NCBI GenBank assembly: GCA_030602705.1
Contig: JAUVZF010000019.1
Location: 1-56,375 of the forward strand
DNA from: Planctomycetota bacterium
GTDB taxonomy: Bacteria > Planctomycetota > Phycisphaerae > FEN-1346
Reading direction: 5' to 3'
Length of the DNA: 56,375 nt
In this document: positions 43,381 to 51,791 of the stretch, piece after piece
How positions within the stretch are numbered: position 1 is the stretch's first letter
Layout: each line of letters starts with the position of its first letter
Notes under the pieces: generated by a model
Database searches by the model: none
Told to the model about the DNA's origin: nothing
The model's input: the letters and a program-made list of their open reading frames with translations, nothing else
Program-made: the position numbers and the translations under genes

Positions 43381-43497
43381 CTTAGGTTCCCTTTCCGGTT
43401 GCAGCATCCTTGAGGGGCCATTATACGCCCCTGAAGCGGCAACACAACCGGCCCCGGAATTTTTGCCCCAGCCGCTCGCATTTCGCGTCAAAACAGG

Positions 43498-43503
43498 TAT
43501 AAT
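43498..43503 (+). promoter_or_regulatory. -10 box of the TPR protein gene
   Basis: TATAAT about 27 bases before the ATG at 43531. No convincing -35 hexamer at the right distance. Confidence 0.45.
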
Positions 43504-43530
43504 GTCAGGATGCAAGGAGGACTTCCACGC

Positions 43531-43983
43531 ATGCCGTGGATCGAGCACACGACGGTCAACTGGGGGCACTGGGCGCTTGAGTCCTGGATGCTGCGGCCGC
43601 TTCCCGAAGAGGTCCTCAACCGGTTCAGCCACGACCAGGAAGACTACGACATCCGTTTCCTCGAGGACCTTCTGGCCCGTGTCGGCGAGGCGCCCGACAT
43701 CCTGACCCACCTCGGCTACCTCTACACGCAGGCCCGCCGGCACCGCGACGCCCTGGCCGTGGACCAGCGGCTGGTGGCGCTGCGGCCGCGCGACCCGATT
43801 GCGTTCTACAACCTGGCCTGCTCCTACGCCATTCTCGGGAAGGTCAACCGGGGCTTCGACGCCCTGAAACGGTCCGTTTCGCTCGGATACCGCGACCTGG
43901 AGCACATGCAGAAAGACACCGACCTGGAAAACCTCCGCAACGACCTGCGCTGGACCAACCTGCTCAGCGTCCTGAAGGCCTGA
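43531..43983 (+). CDS. tetratricopeptide-repeat protein
   Basis: The 150-aa cytoplasmic product opens MPWIEHTTVNWGHWALESWM, then has two TPR-like helix pairs (DILTHLGYLYTQARRHRDALAVDQRLVALRP and DPIAFYNLACSYAILGKVNRGFDALKRSVSLG). It ends in a helix (LRWTNLLSVLKA). Such proteins bind partner proteins; no partner is evident. AGGAGG lies ten bases before the ATG 43531, which decides this start over an ATG 21 bases upstream that would sit at the likely transcription start. Confidence 0.75.
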   Translation: MPWIEHTTVNWGHWALESWMLRPLPEEVLNRFSHDQEDYDIRFLEDLLARVGEAPDILTHLGYLYTQARRHRDALAVDQRLVALRPRDPIAFYNLACSYAILGKVNRGFDALKRSVSLGYRDLEHMQKDTDLENLRNDLRWTNLLSVLKA

Positions 43984-44198
43984 CGCGCTCGCCCGTGCCC
44001 CGCCCTTAGACCAATTCACGATTGGGAGCAATCGCTCACCCCGATACAGGGGCAACCCCCGGCCATCGAGAATGATTGGGACGACATGAACTGCTACATG
44101 CACAGAGAGCAAAAAGGCGACCATCGAAAAGACTGGGGAAACCCGGGAATGAATCACGCAACCGACGACAAGTATGATGATTAGGAGGTTTTAGAGCC

Positions 44199-44957
44199 AT
44201 GAATCGCATCGTTTCCTCATGCATTATGATTCTGGTGTGCGTGACGGCCGCTGAGTCTCTTGCAAAGCCTTTTGACTCAGACGCCGTCGAGCACGCAAAG
44301 CGTTTGAGCGAACTGATCCGTCGGCCGCTCAAGGCCCGGCATGTGCCGGCACAGGAAGCGGTGCGGCTCCTTGCGCTGGTGCGCGAGTCGCATAGCCTGG
44401 ACGTTCAATTATGTGCGATCCTGAGCCTGGCTTGGTCGGACGATGAGGAAAGCCTGGGGGTGGTGCGCGAGATTGCACAAAGGCATAGCGCGCCCGGCCT
44501 TCCTCCGGATCGTCTTGGAGGCGCTGCGGCATACGCTGTTGTCATGCGCGAGCCCCGGCAGAGAGACAGCAAGTCTCTTTTCTCGATTCTCTGTTTTCAC
44601 CTAGGCCGGACGAGTAACGCATGGGAGCGTGTCTTCATCGCTAACCGCCTGTGGGTTGACTTTGGAGCAGACGCCGAGTGGGTCATCCTGGAGGCCGCCA
44701 AACACACGCCGGCGAACGAGCATACGCTTCTTCCCCGCATCGATTTCCTGTACTATCTTGCTCAGACAAACAATCCGGTCCTCGCCCGGGAGGCTCTGCG
44801 ACACGACTGGCCGCGCGTGGTTATAGTGGGAGGGCAAGTGGCGTACCTGATGCATTCGATTACCCCAGGTCGCGCGAAGCAGAACCTTGAGAGTATGGCT
44901 GCGCTCAAGGCCCTGCGAAAGACAGCTGCAAAGGCAACGCAGACGGACCCTCGATAG
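44199..44957 (+). CDS. exported hypothetical protein, HEAT-repeat-like
   Basis: The 252-aa product has a signal peptide (MNRIVSSCIMILVCVTAAES...) and an otherwise helical make-up with recurring helix pairs (EAVRLLALVRESHSLDVQLCAILSLAW, NEHTLLPRIDFLYYLAQTNNPVLAREAL) that suggest HEAT-like repeats. No family recognised. TAGGAGG stands about ten bases before the ATG. Base composition is slightly less GC-rich than that of its neighbours, which may point to transfer. It faces hslU with a 55-bp gap. Confidence 0.65.
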   Translation: MNRIVSSCIMILVCVTAAESLAKPFDSDAVEHAKRLSELIRRPLKARHVPAQEAVRLLALVRESHSLDVQLCAILSLAWSDDEESLGVVREIAQRHSAPGLPPDRLGGAAAYAVVMREPRQRDSKSLFSILCFHLGRTSNAWERVFIANRLWVDFGADAEWVILEAAKHTPANEHTLLPRIDFLYYLAQTNNPVLAREALRHDWPRVVIVGGQVAYLMHSITPGRAKQNLESMAALKALRKTAAKATQTDPR

Positions 44958-45012
44958 GTTGCTGAGCGATGTCCTGCCACTCAGATAACGCAGGATGTCG
45001 TCAAATCGGTTC

Positions 45013-46368
45013 TCACAGGATGTACTTCGCCAGGTCCTCGTCTTCGAGGACGTCTTTGAGTTTTTCGCGGACGTAGGCGGCGTCGATACGAACCTTACGC
45101 TCGTCGGCGGGCAGGTCGGGCGCCTCGAAACTCACGTCCTCCAGCACCTTCTCCATAACCGTGTACAGCCGCCGGGCGCCGATGTTCTGCGTCTGCTGAT
45201 TGACGTGGTAGGAGATTTCGGCGATCTCGCGGACACCGTCGTTGGCGAACTCGATCGTCACGCCTTCGGTTTCGAGCATCGCCGCGTGCTGCTTCACGAG
45301 GGCGTTGTCCGGTTCGGTCAGGATGCGGACGAACTCGTCGGCCGTCAGGTCTTTCAGTTCGACGCGTATCGGGAACCGCCCCTGGAACTCCGGCATGAGG
45401 TCCGACGGTTTCGACTGCGTAAACGCCCCCGCCGCGATGAACAGAACGTGATCCGTCCGCACCAGCCCGTAACGCGTGCCGACGGTGCACCCTTCGACGA
45501 TGGGCAGCAGGTCGCGCTGAACGCCCTGGCGGCTGATGTCCGGGCCGAACTTCGAGTCGGAGCCGGTAACCTTGTCCAGTTCGTCGATGAACACGACACC
45601 GAGGTTCTGCACGCGGTCCAGCGCCTCGGCCGTTACCTGCGACTGGTCGACCAGCCGGTCGGCCTCCTGCTGGATGAGGATCTCGCGTGCCTCTCCCACC
45701 TTGACGCGGCGCGGCTTCGTGCGGACCGGCAGAAAGTGCTCGAACATCGTCTGGATGCCGATCATCTCCTCCTGCTGCGGACCGCCGATGCGCCCGAGGT
45801 CGATCTTCTCTTCCACCTCGACCTGGACCTCGCGGTCCTCGAACAGGCCCGCCCGGAGTTTCTTGCGAAGTTTCTCGCGGCTGGCCCGGCGTTGCTGCTC
45901 CTGCTGCTGGGCATCGGCCTCCGAGGTGTCTCGGGATTCCGTCGCCCACCGGCTCGACGGCAGCAAAACGTCGAGCAGCCGCTCCTCGGCCGCCTCTTCG
46001 GCCTCCGGCCGCACGGCATCGGCCGCCTCCTGCCGGACTATGCTCAGGGCAAGTTCCGTCAGATCGCGGATGATCGACTCCACGTCGCGTCCGACGTAGC
46101 CGACCTCGGTGTATTTGGTGGCCTCGACCTTGATGAACGGCGCGCCGACGAGGGCGGCCATTCGGCGGGCGATCTCGGTCTTGCCGACGCCCGTCGGCCC
46201 GATCATGATGATGTTCTTCGGCGCGACCTCTTCGCGAAGTTCCGGCGTCAGTTGCTGCCGCCGCCACCGGTCGCGCATCGCAATGGCAATCGCCCGCTTC
46301 GCTGCAGATTGGCCGATGATATACCGGTCCAGTTGCCGGACGGTCTCGCGCGGCGTCAGGGGGTTCAT
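45013..46368 (-). CDS. hslU: HslU, ATPase subunit of the HslUV protease
   Basis: The 451-aa AAA+ unfoldase feeds proteins into HslV. It has Walker A GPTGVGKT at 57-64, the pore region [18 protein letters not shown], an intermediate I domain with a Gln/Arg-rich stretch, Walker [11 protein letters not shown] and the arginine finger region [10 protein letters not shown]. The C-terminus DEDLAKYIL matches the tail that docks into HslV. Normal length. It starts inside the hslV stop as ATGA. Housekeeping protein quality control. Confidence 0.96.
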   Translation of the reverse strand: MNPLTPRETVRQLDRYIIGQSAAKRAIAIAMRDRWRRQQLTPELREEVAPKNIIMIGPTGVGKTEIARRMAALVGAPFIKVEATKYTEVGYVGRDVESIIRDLTELALSIVRQEAADAVRPEAEEAAEERLLDVLLPSSRWATESRDTSEADAQQQEQQRRASREKLRKKLRAGLFEDREVQVEVEEKIDLGRIGGPQQEEMIGIQTMFEHFLPVRTKPRRVKVGEAREILIQQEADRLVDQSQVTAEALDRVQNLGVVFIDELDKVTGSDSKFGPDISRQGVQRDLLPIVEGCTVGTRYGLVRTDHVLFIAAGAFTQSKPSDLMPEFQGRFPIRVELKDLTADEFVRILTEPDNALVKQHAAMLETEGVTIEFANDGVREIAEISYHVNQQTQNIGARRLYTVMEKVLEDVSFEAPDLPADERKVRIDAAYVREKLKDVLEDEDLAKYIL

Positions 46369-46904
46369 GCCTCCAGCACCTCCACCGTGATGCGGTCATT
46401 CGTATAGATGCAGACGTCGGCGGCGATGGCGAGCGCCTCGCGAACGGTCTCTTCGGCCGCCATCTCCGTGTGCTTCACCAGGGCCGCCGCCGCACTTCGG
46501 GCGTACGCGCCGCCGGATCCGATCCCGATGAGTCCGTCGGCCGGCTCGATGACGTCGCCGGAGCCGGAGATGATGAGGCTCGTTTCGGCATCGACGACGA
46601 CGAGCAAACTCTCCAGCCGCCGCAGCATCTTGTCGGTCCGCCAGGCCTTGGCCAGTTCGACGGCGGCCCGGCGGATGTTGCCGGACGAGTCCTTCAGTTT
46701 GCCCTCGAACCGCTCCATCAGGGCGAAGGCGTCGGCCGCGCCGCCGGCGAAACCGCAGATGACCTGCCCCTGGTCGCCGAGGCGGCGGATCTTCTTCGCA
46801 TCCGCCTTGACGACCGTCTCGTTCATCGTCACCTGTCCGTCGCCGCCGACCGCCACCTGGCCGCCGCGACGCACCGACAGGATCGTCGTTGAGCGTACGT
46901 TCAT
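46365..46904 (-). CDS. hslV: HslV, peptidase subunit of the HslUV protease
   Basis: The 179-aa proteasome-like peptidase. The mature N-terminal threonine lies in [12 protein letters not shown], after a five-residue leader longer than the single Met of E. coli. [17 protein letters not shown] and [17 protein letters not shown] are the family blocks, and [13 protein letters not shown] completes the active-site pocket. AGGAGAG precedes the ATG at 46904. It lies downstream of the nitroreductase gene (50 bp) and overlaps hslU. Confidence 0.95.
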   Translation of the reverse strand: MNVRSTTILSVRRGGQVAVGGDGQVTMNETVVKADAKKIRRLGDQGQVICGFAGGAADAFALMERFEGKLKDSSGNIRRAAVELAKAWRTDKMLRRLESLLVVVDAETSLIISGSGDVIEPADGLIGIGSGGAYARSAAAALVKHTEMAAEETVREALAIAADVCIYTNDRITVEVLEA

Positions 46905-46954
46905 CGGTTTCTCTCCTGACGGCTGGCCTGCTCGGCAAAATCCCCGGCGCCGGA

Positions 46955-47455
46955 TTACCGGCTGCCGTACGTCTCGCGCCACAGGATCTCCTCGAGCGGT
47001 TTCCTGTCGGCTTGCGGCGTCTCCTGCGAGGCCTTGCCGATGGGCAGCAGGATGATCAGCCGTTTCGAGTCCGGCACGCCCAGCAGTTCCTTGGCGAAAT
47101 CCTCTTCCTTGATGAGCGTCCCTTCGACCCAGACCGACGCGTACCCGAGGGCCGCAATGGCCAGCAGCATGTTCTCTGCGGCCGCCGATGCGTCTTCGAG
47201 CCACCACCGCGACACCTGCGGGTCCGCCACGATGCCGATGGCCGCCGACGCCGTCGCGAACGACGCCTGCAGGCGGTCCAGGGCCTTCAGCGTCTCGGCA
47301 CGGGTGATGATGATGAACTGAAGCGGCTGGCGGTTCGCGCCCGACGGCGCCCGCCGCCCGGCATCTGCGATCTTCAGAAGGTCCGCCTCCGGCACGTCGA
47401 CCGCGTCGTAGGTCCGGACGCTTGCCCGTTTTTCAATTGCCTCAAACAGGTCCAT
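46955..47455 (-). CDS. nitroreductase-family FMN protein
   Basis: The 166-aa product has the family start [17 protein letters not shown], the flavin-contacting [18 protein letters not shown], and the second-half [17 protein letters not shown]. Members reduce nitroaromatics, quinones or act as flavin destructases; the substrate is unknown. It is short but complete. AAAGGAG sits seven bases before the ATG at 47455. It is upstream of hslVU in the same direction, an arrangement that may only be local. Confidence 0.88.
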   Translation of the reverse strand: MDLFEAIEKRASVRTYDAVDVPEADLLKIADAGRRAPSGANRQPLQFIIITRAETLKALDRLQASFATASAAIGIVADPQVSRWWLEDASAAAENMLLAIAALGYASVWVEGTLIKEEDFAKELLGVPDSKRLIILLPIGKASQETPQADRKPLEEILWRETYGSR

Positions 47456-47577
47456 AGCGGCTCCTTTCCTGTGTGCTCGCTTGCTCCCTTCCAATTCTAT
47501 GGGCAACACCAGCCTGACGGAACTCCCGGCCATGATAAGCCGACGCGGCCGGGAGGCAAGCCGAATCGCACAAACTC

Positions 47578-47606
47578 TTGCACGTCGTCGTCGGCCGACC
47601 TACGAT
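47578..47606 (+). promoter_or_regulatory. possible promoter giving a leaderless transcript
   Basis: TTGCAC (47578-47583), a 17-bp spacer and TACGAT (47601-47606). The start point would coincide with the ATG at 47613. Confidence 0.45.
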
Positions 47607-47612
47607 TCGGGT

Positions 47613-49994
47613 ATGTCGCGGCACCGGCCGGTCTTGCTTGCGTATTTCGTGCTTGGGGGCTACGCCGTTTGGGCCCAGGCAACGCTGCTGCGCGAGATGC
47701 AGGTGTTGGTGTTCGGGTCGGAACTCTCGTGGGGACTGGTGCTGGCGTTCTGGCTGGCCGGCGTAGCCGCCGGCGCCATGGCGGCGGGGCGACTCATCGC
47801 CAGGTCCGGCCGGCCGTGGCTGATGTTTGCGGCGGCAGGCGTTGCGATGCCGGCGGCGCTCGTTGGCAAAATCGTGCTCCTGCGCGTCGCACGGTCGATA
47901 GCCGGCGTGGAGCCCGGAGAGTACGTCGGCCCGGGCATGACCGTCCTTCTGACCCTGGCCGCCACCGTTCCGGTCAGCCTGTGGGTGGGACTGGCGTTTC
48001 CGTCGGCAAGCGCGCTAGTCGCTCGCGGGCGAGTCGCGTCCAGCGAGAAGGCACGAGCGGTGGGGCGGGTCTACCTGGCCGAGTCGGCGGGAGCACTCCT
48101 CGGCGGCGCTGCATTCTCTTTTCTGCTTGTGGGCCGCGTCGGGGCCGTTCCGCTGGCCCTCGGCGGCGGAGCCGTCCTGGCTCTGTTCATACACCTGCTG
48201 GTTCGGCACTACACCGAGACCGGATGGGCGCGGTTCATTCCGCTCGCCCTCGCGGTGGCCCAGGGGATGCTCGTCACGGAGGGCGTGGCCCGCCGCCTCG
48301 ACGAGGCAACGGTCCGCTGGCGCTGGGCAAGTTTCGCCAAAGCGCTCCAACTGGTTCGGTCCAAGGATACACGGTACCAGAACGTTGCCCTCGGGCACCT
48401 GGGCGAACAGTTCACCCTTTACACCAACGGCCTTGTCGATGCCACGTGGCCGAACCACGGGCAACTTGCCATCGACGCACACCTGGCCGCCTGTCAGCAC
48501 CCCGACCCCAAGCGGATGCTCGTTCTGGGCGGCGGGGCGGAAGGAATGCTCAAGGAACTGCTGTGCCACGAGCCCCAGCGCCTCGATTACGTGACGCTCG
48601 ACAGAGACCTCCTTCTGATGATCCGCGAGCATCTGGACGACGCCGACCGCAACGCACTGGACTCGCTCGACGGTCTGGGGCAGGTCCACTTCGCCGATGC
48701 GCGGCGTTTCGTCAAGCATGCCGCTGCACGCGGCGACCGGTACGACCTTGTCATTCTGGCAGCGCCGGAACCCGCCTCAACGCTTCAGGCGCGGCTCTAC
48801 ACGGAGGAGTTCTTCGGCGAACTCTTTCGTGCCATGGCCGACGACGGCGTCCTTGTCTTCACGCTCACGACGCCCGTGGGCTACTGGAGCGAAGAGCCGG
48901 CCGCCTACGCCGGCAGCATCGTGGTTCCACTGAAGCGGGTCTTTCCGGACGTTCTTCTGACGTTCGGGAGGCCGATGCGATGCTTCGCGGCCAAGCGCGA
49001 GGGCATCCTTGTCGAAACGGGCGAGGAACTGGCAAAACGCTACTGGGACCGCGGGGTGGAGCCACACCATTTCGACCCCGACTGGTTCATGGGGGCATCC
49101 GACCTGCTGGATGCTGAGAAACGGGCGGGTGTCCGGCGGGCGCTGGCAGAGCATCCACCGAGATTCACCAACACCGATGAGCGGCCGGCAGCGGCGCTCT
49201 ATCACGTGCGGTACTGGCTTCAGCAGAGCGCCGCCGCTCACGCCACGCCGGACGCCCCGGCCGAACACCGCGCCGACGTTCTTGGCGCGCTCATGCGGCT
49301 GCGATTCGAGTGGGTCATTCTCTGCGTCGTTGTCCTGACGGCGCTGGCGGCGGTGGTTGGCCTGGCGCGCGGCAGGCGGGGCATACGCCGGACGGCCCTG
49401 CTCTGGTCGGTCGGCACGACGGGGTTCGCCTCAATGGCCCTGGAGATCGTTCTGCTGCACACCTTCCAGACGCTTTACGGCTACGTGTACAGCATGGTGG
49501 GGCTGGTGATAGGCGTGTTCATGTTCGGCCTGGTCATCGGCAGTTACCTGATGAACCGGCGTCTTCGCCGCGCATCGGCGGACCCATCCCGGGGGCCGGG
49601 CCTGCGAACCGTTGTAGCGCTGGACGTGGCGCTGACCGTCTTTGCGGCCGGCCTGGTGCTAGGCCTCGCGCTGCTGAGGCGTTCGGCGGCCGACTGGCCG
49701 GTGCAGGTTACCACGTTCGCGCTGGTAGGGATATCGGGCATCCTCGGCGGACTCGTGTTCCCGCTGGCCGCTGCCGTTGCGCTCAAGGAGCGGGGCACCA
49801 CTACCGGCCGCACCGCCGGCGCCATCGACGCGGCGGACCACGTGGGAGCGTGCCTGGGAGCCCTCGCGACGGGCACGCTGCTGGTGCCCATCCTCGGCGT
49901 CAGCGGCGCGTGCCTGGCCGTGGTGGCTATCAAGGCGCTGAGTGCCGTCCAAGTAGGACTGGCGGCTACGATGCGAGCCAAGTCACCACGATGA
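47613..49994 (+). CDS. membrane-embedded spermidine synthase-like protein
   Basis: The 793-aa product has about six N-terminal membrane segments (residues 1-225). A soluble SAM-dependent aminopropyltransferase-like domain follows (about 250-520; YQNVALGHLGEQFTLYTNG, MLVLGGGAEGMLKELL, DYVTLDRDL, DLVILAAPEPASTLQARLYT), and then about six more membrane segments (570-790). In classical spermidine synthase the motif after the substrate loop is GGGDG; here it is GGGAEG, and the catalytic Asp region reads LAAPEPAS, so true polyamine synthesis is doubtful. Such fused proteins are widespread and uncharacterised. It lacks a good ribosome binding site and may be leaderless. It is divergent from the nitroreductase. 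Confidence 0.85.
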   Translation: MSRHRPVLLAYFVLGGYAVWAQATLLREMQVLVFGSELSWGLVLAFWLAGVAAGAMAAGRLIARSGRPWLMFAAAGVAMPAALVGKIVLLRVARSIAGVEPGEYVGPGMTVLLTLAATVPVSLWVGLAFPSASALVARGRVASSEKARAVGRVYLAESAGALLGGAAFSFLLVGRVGAVPLALGGGAVLALFIHLLVRHYTETGWARFIPLALAVAQGMLVTEGVARRLDEATVRWRWASFAKALQLVRSKDTRYQNVALGHLGEQFTLYTNGLVDATWPNHGQLAIDAHLAACQHPDPKRMLVLGGGAEGMLKELLCHEPQRLDYVTLDRDLLLMIREHLDDADRNALDSLDGLGQVHFADARRFVKHAAARGDRYDLVILAAPEPASTLQARLYTEEFFGELFRAMADDGVLVFTLTTPVGYWSEEPAAYAGSIVVPLKRVFPDVLLTFGRPMRCFAAKREGILVETGEELAKRYWDRGVEPHHFDPDWFMGASDLLDAEKRAGVRRALAEHPPRFTNTDERPAAALYHVRYWLQQSAAAHATPDAPAEHRADVLGALMRLRFEWVILCVVVLTALAAVVGLARGRRGIRRTALLWSVGTTGFASMALEIVLLHTFQTLYGYVYSMVGLVIGVFMFGLVIGSYLMNRRLRRASADPSRGPGLRTVVALDVALTVFAAGLVLGLALLRRSAADWPVQVTTFALVGISGILGGLVFPLAAAVALKERGTTTGRTAGAIDAADHVGACLGALATGTLLVPILGVSGACLAVVAIKALSAVQVGLAATMRAKSPR

Positions 49995-50085
49995 GGCCTG
50001 CCCGGCAAGGTTGGGACTCCCGGCCGGGACGACACACATCCTGATTCATCTTGACGCGAAACGGCCGGGGCGATAGCGTGGCCAC

Positions 50086-50214
50086 ATGAGCCGCATCGCA
50101 CGAGTCGCCCTGCCGGGCGTGCCGCATCGTATCCCGCGGTGCGGCAAGCGAGAGATAGAGTGTGTGACCGGAACTCGCCGATTATTATCAAGCTCGCAGG
50201 ACGAAGGCGGCTAA
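50086..50214 (+). pseudogene. remnant of a REP-associated tyrosine transposase (N-terminus)
   Basis: The 42-codon frame opens MSRIARVALPGVPHRI, which matches the opening of IS200-like REP-associated (RAYT) transposases, usually followed by a His-rich catalytic part. Here it runs into PRCGKREIECVTGTRR and stops, so only the first 16-20 residues remain. It supports past RAYT activity next to the inverted REP-like pair at 50840 and 51738. Confidence 0.65.
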
Positions 50215-50215
50215 G

Positions 50216-50776
50216 ATGACAATAGCGCTGACGATTCTGGGGTGGGTTGCTTGGGCATTTTGTGTTTTTCTTGCGCTGAGTTTCGTTACAGGCTTACGAA
50301 AATACACTCGGCTGGCTGCCCCTATAGATTGGATTACTATAGTACAGGCTTTATTCTGGTGGATCATTGCTATCCTGTTTTTATTTGCTCCGCTCAGTAA
50401 ACTGCACATTATCTGGCTTTTGCCCCTAGCGTTCTTCGCAGCTCGCTTCGTCGTGCTGCTGCCCATCATCCGCATCATTGTCCTGCTTGCTGCCGGTATT
50501 TTCATGAAAGCCGCCCTTCTTGGGGTGGATACGGCCAGGGCGAAGGCCATGGCGGAGCTTGCCCAGAGAACCCGAGAAAAGCGGGCCTTGGAGTGCCAGG
50601 CCAGGACCATCATGGACAAGGCCGCTGCCCACGGGCGCGAACTCACGGAGGAATCAAAGCGCGAGGTTGACCAACTAATGCTAGATGTTCACGATCTTGA
50701 CCGGGCCATTAAGGAACTTCATGCGATGATATCGTCGGAGGAAACAGCGCACGGCGAACAAAACGACGAGACGTGA
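50216..50776 (+). CDS. membrane protein with C-terminal coiled coil, unknown
   Basis: The 186-aa product has four hydrophobic segments in its first 100 residues (ALTILGWVAWAFCVFLALSF, ITIVQALFWWIIAILFLF, IIWLLPLAFFAARFVVLLPI, IIVLLAAGIFMKAALLG). The rest is a charged helical stretch (AKAMAELAQRTREKRALECQ to IKELHAMISS) likely to form a coiled coil. No family recognised. The DNA is clearly richer in A and T than the surroundings, which suggests transfer. It begins two bases after the transposase remnant ends and has only AAGGCGG-like purines as binding site. Confidence 0.65.
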   Translation: MTIALTILGWVAWAFCVFLALSFVTGLRKYTRLAAPIDWITIVQALFWWIIAILFLFAPLSKLHIIWLLPLAFFAARFVVLLPIIRIIVLLAAGIFMKAALLGVDTARAKAMAELAQRTREKRALECQARTIMDKAAAHGRELTEESKREVDQLMLDVHDLDRAIKELHAMISSEETAHGEQNDET

Positions 50777-50839
50777 ACGAACCGAATTAAGTATCTTATC
50801 CCCGGAACATACGCCAATGCGCGGCAACCGAAGAGATAA

Positions 50840-50882
50840 GGTGTGTGTCACCGAAACTGGGAACTCGAGGGAACTCGAATGG
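50840..50882. repeat. REP-like sequence, left arm of an inverted pair
   Basis: GTGTGTGTCACCGAAACTGG followed by two spaced GGGAACTCGA-like units. It matches the reverse complement of 51738-51780 over about 42 bases with few differences. A shorter relative (GTGTGACCGGAACTCGCC) is inside the transposase remnant. Confidence 0.65.
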
Positions 50883-51694
50883 CCATGATCAAACTCACTG
50901 ACCTGATCAGACTCGCGGGCGTGGAGCTTCACGATTTCAAGATCCACTGTGCCACGGGATCGAATCCTACGCCGCTCGAAGCGTTCTTCGATGGGGCGTT
51001 TCAGGAATGGCAGGAAGACCAGAACCAAGAAAACTTTAAGTGCCAGCAGATCATCTCCCTGATCCACCTCCATGGTCACCGTTGGCTCTTTGTCGGCGTC
51101 TACGAGGTCCTTGGTGTGAAGCCCGGCCGGTGGAAGGAAAGGTGCTTCACGTACGAGACACGGCCTTTGCCAGGGCTCGACGACCTCATTGGCCGCGCCA
51201 TCATCTGGTTCGAAAAAACCTTCCGGGCCTCGTACCTACGCGGGCCCAAGTACGCGGACAGGCTCCACGTCCTGGCCATTCTTGACCGAAGGATGACCAT
51301 TGGAGACTTTCCAGGTTTCAATCAAGTCCTTCTTTCGTACCGTTTCCTGAGAACCGTGGTCAACCAAGCCAACCCATCATGGAAGACGGCCCTCTCCAAC
51401 GTCTCCGGGGTGTATCTGGTCACCGACACGAAAACGGGCAAGCATTACGTCGGTAGCGCGTATGGCGGTGAAGGGATCTGGCAGCGCTGGTGCTCCTATG
51501 TGAAGTCCGGCCACGGGGGCAACAAGGAACTGAGGGAACTATTTCAGACGAAGGGCAAGGACCACGTCATGCACCTGCAATTCTCGCTGCTTGAGGTCTG
51601 CGACCTGAACTCCGCAAAGGACTACGTGATCGACAGGGAGACCCACTGGAAGGAGGTACTCATGTCGCGGGAGTTCGGCCTGAACGACAACTGA
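50879..51694 (+). CDS. GIY-YIG nuclease-domain protein
   Basis: The 271-aa product has an unassigned N-terminal domain (about 1-165) with LHGHRWLFVGVYEVLGV and LPGLDDLIGRAIIWFEK. It is followed by a GIY-YIG nuclease domain: GVYLVTDTKTGKHYVGSAYG supplies the two strands and a variant of the GIY...YIG motif, and GIWQRWCSYVKSGHGGN has the catalytic Arg, with a Glu in the last helix (DRETHWKEVL). It may be a restriction-type or homing-type nuclease. The start ATG 50879 has GAGGGAACTCGA upstream, drawn from the left REP-like arm itself. Inverted REP-like arms enclose the gene. Confidence 0.78.
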   Translation: MAMIKLTDLIRLAGVELHDFKIHCATGSNPTPLEAFFDGAFQEWQEDQNQENFKCQQIISLIHLHGHRWLFVGVYEVLGVKPGRWKERCFTYETRPLPGLDDLIGRAIIWFEKTFRASYLRGPKYADRLHVLAILDRRMTIGDFPGFNQVLLSYRFLRTVVNQANPSWKTALSNVSGVYLVTDTKTGKHYVGSAYGGEGIWQRWCSYVKSGHGGNKELRELFQTKGKDHVMHLQFSLLEVCDLNSAKDYVIDRETHWKEVLMSREFGLNDN

Positions 51695-51737
51695 CCCCCG
51701 CTGGTACCGTTGCCCGACCGCCGCCCGGTCCTGCAGA

Positions 51738-51780
51738 CGATTCGAGTTCCAGCGAGTTCCCGAGTTCCAGTGACACATAC
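51738..51780. repeat. REP-like sequence, right arm of an inverted pair
   Basis: CGAGTTCCAGCGAGTTCCCG and TGACACATAC, the reverse complement of the left arm at 50840-50882. It ends 12 bases before the stop codon of the convergent radical SAM gene. Confidence 0.65.
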
Positions 51781-51791
51781 CTTGATTCGTG

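Noticed and set aside
44086-44184. 32-codon plus-strand frame before the HEAT-like protein gene
   Set aside because: Starts without a binding site, has an odd composition (MNCYMHREQKGD...), and its end supplies the binding site of the next gene. Too weak to call.
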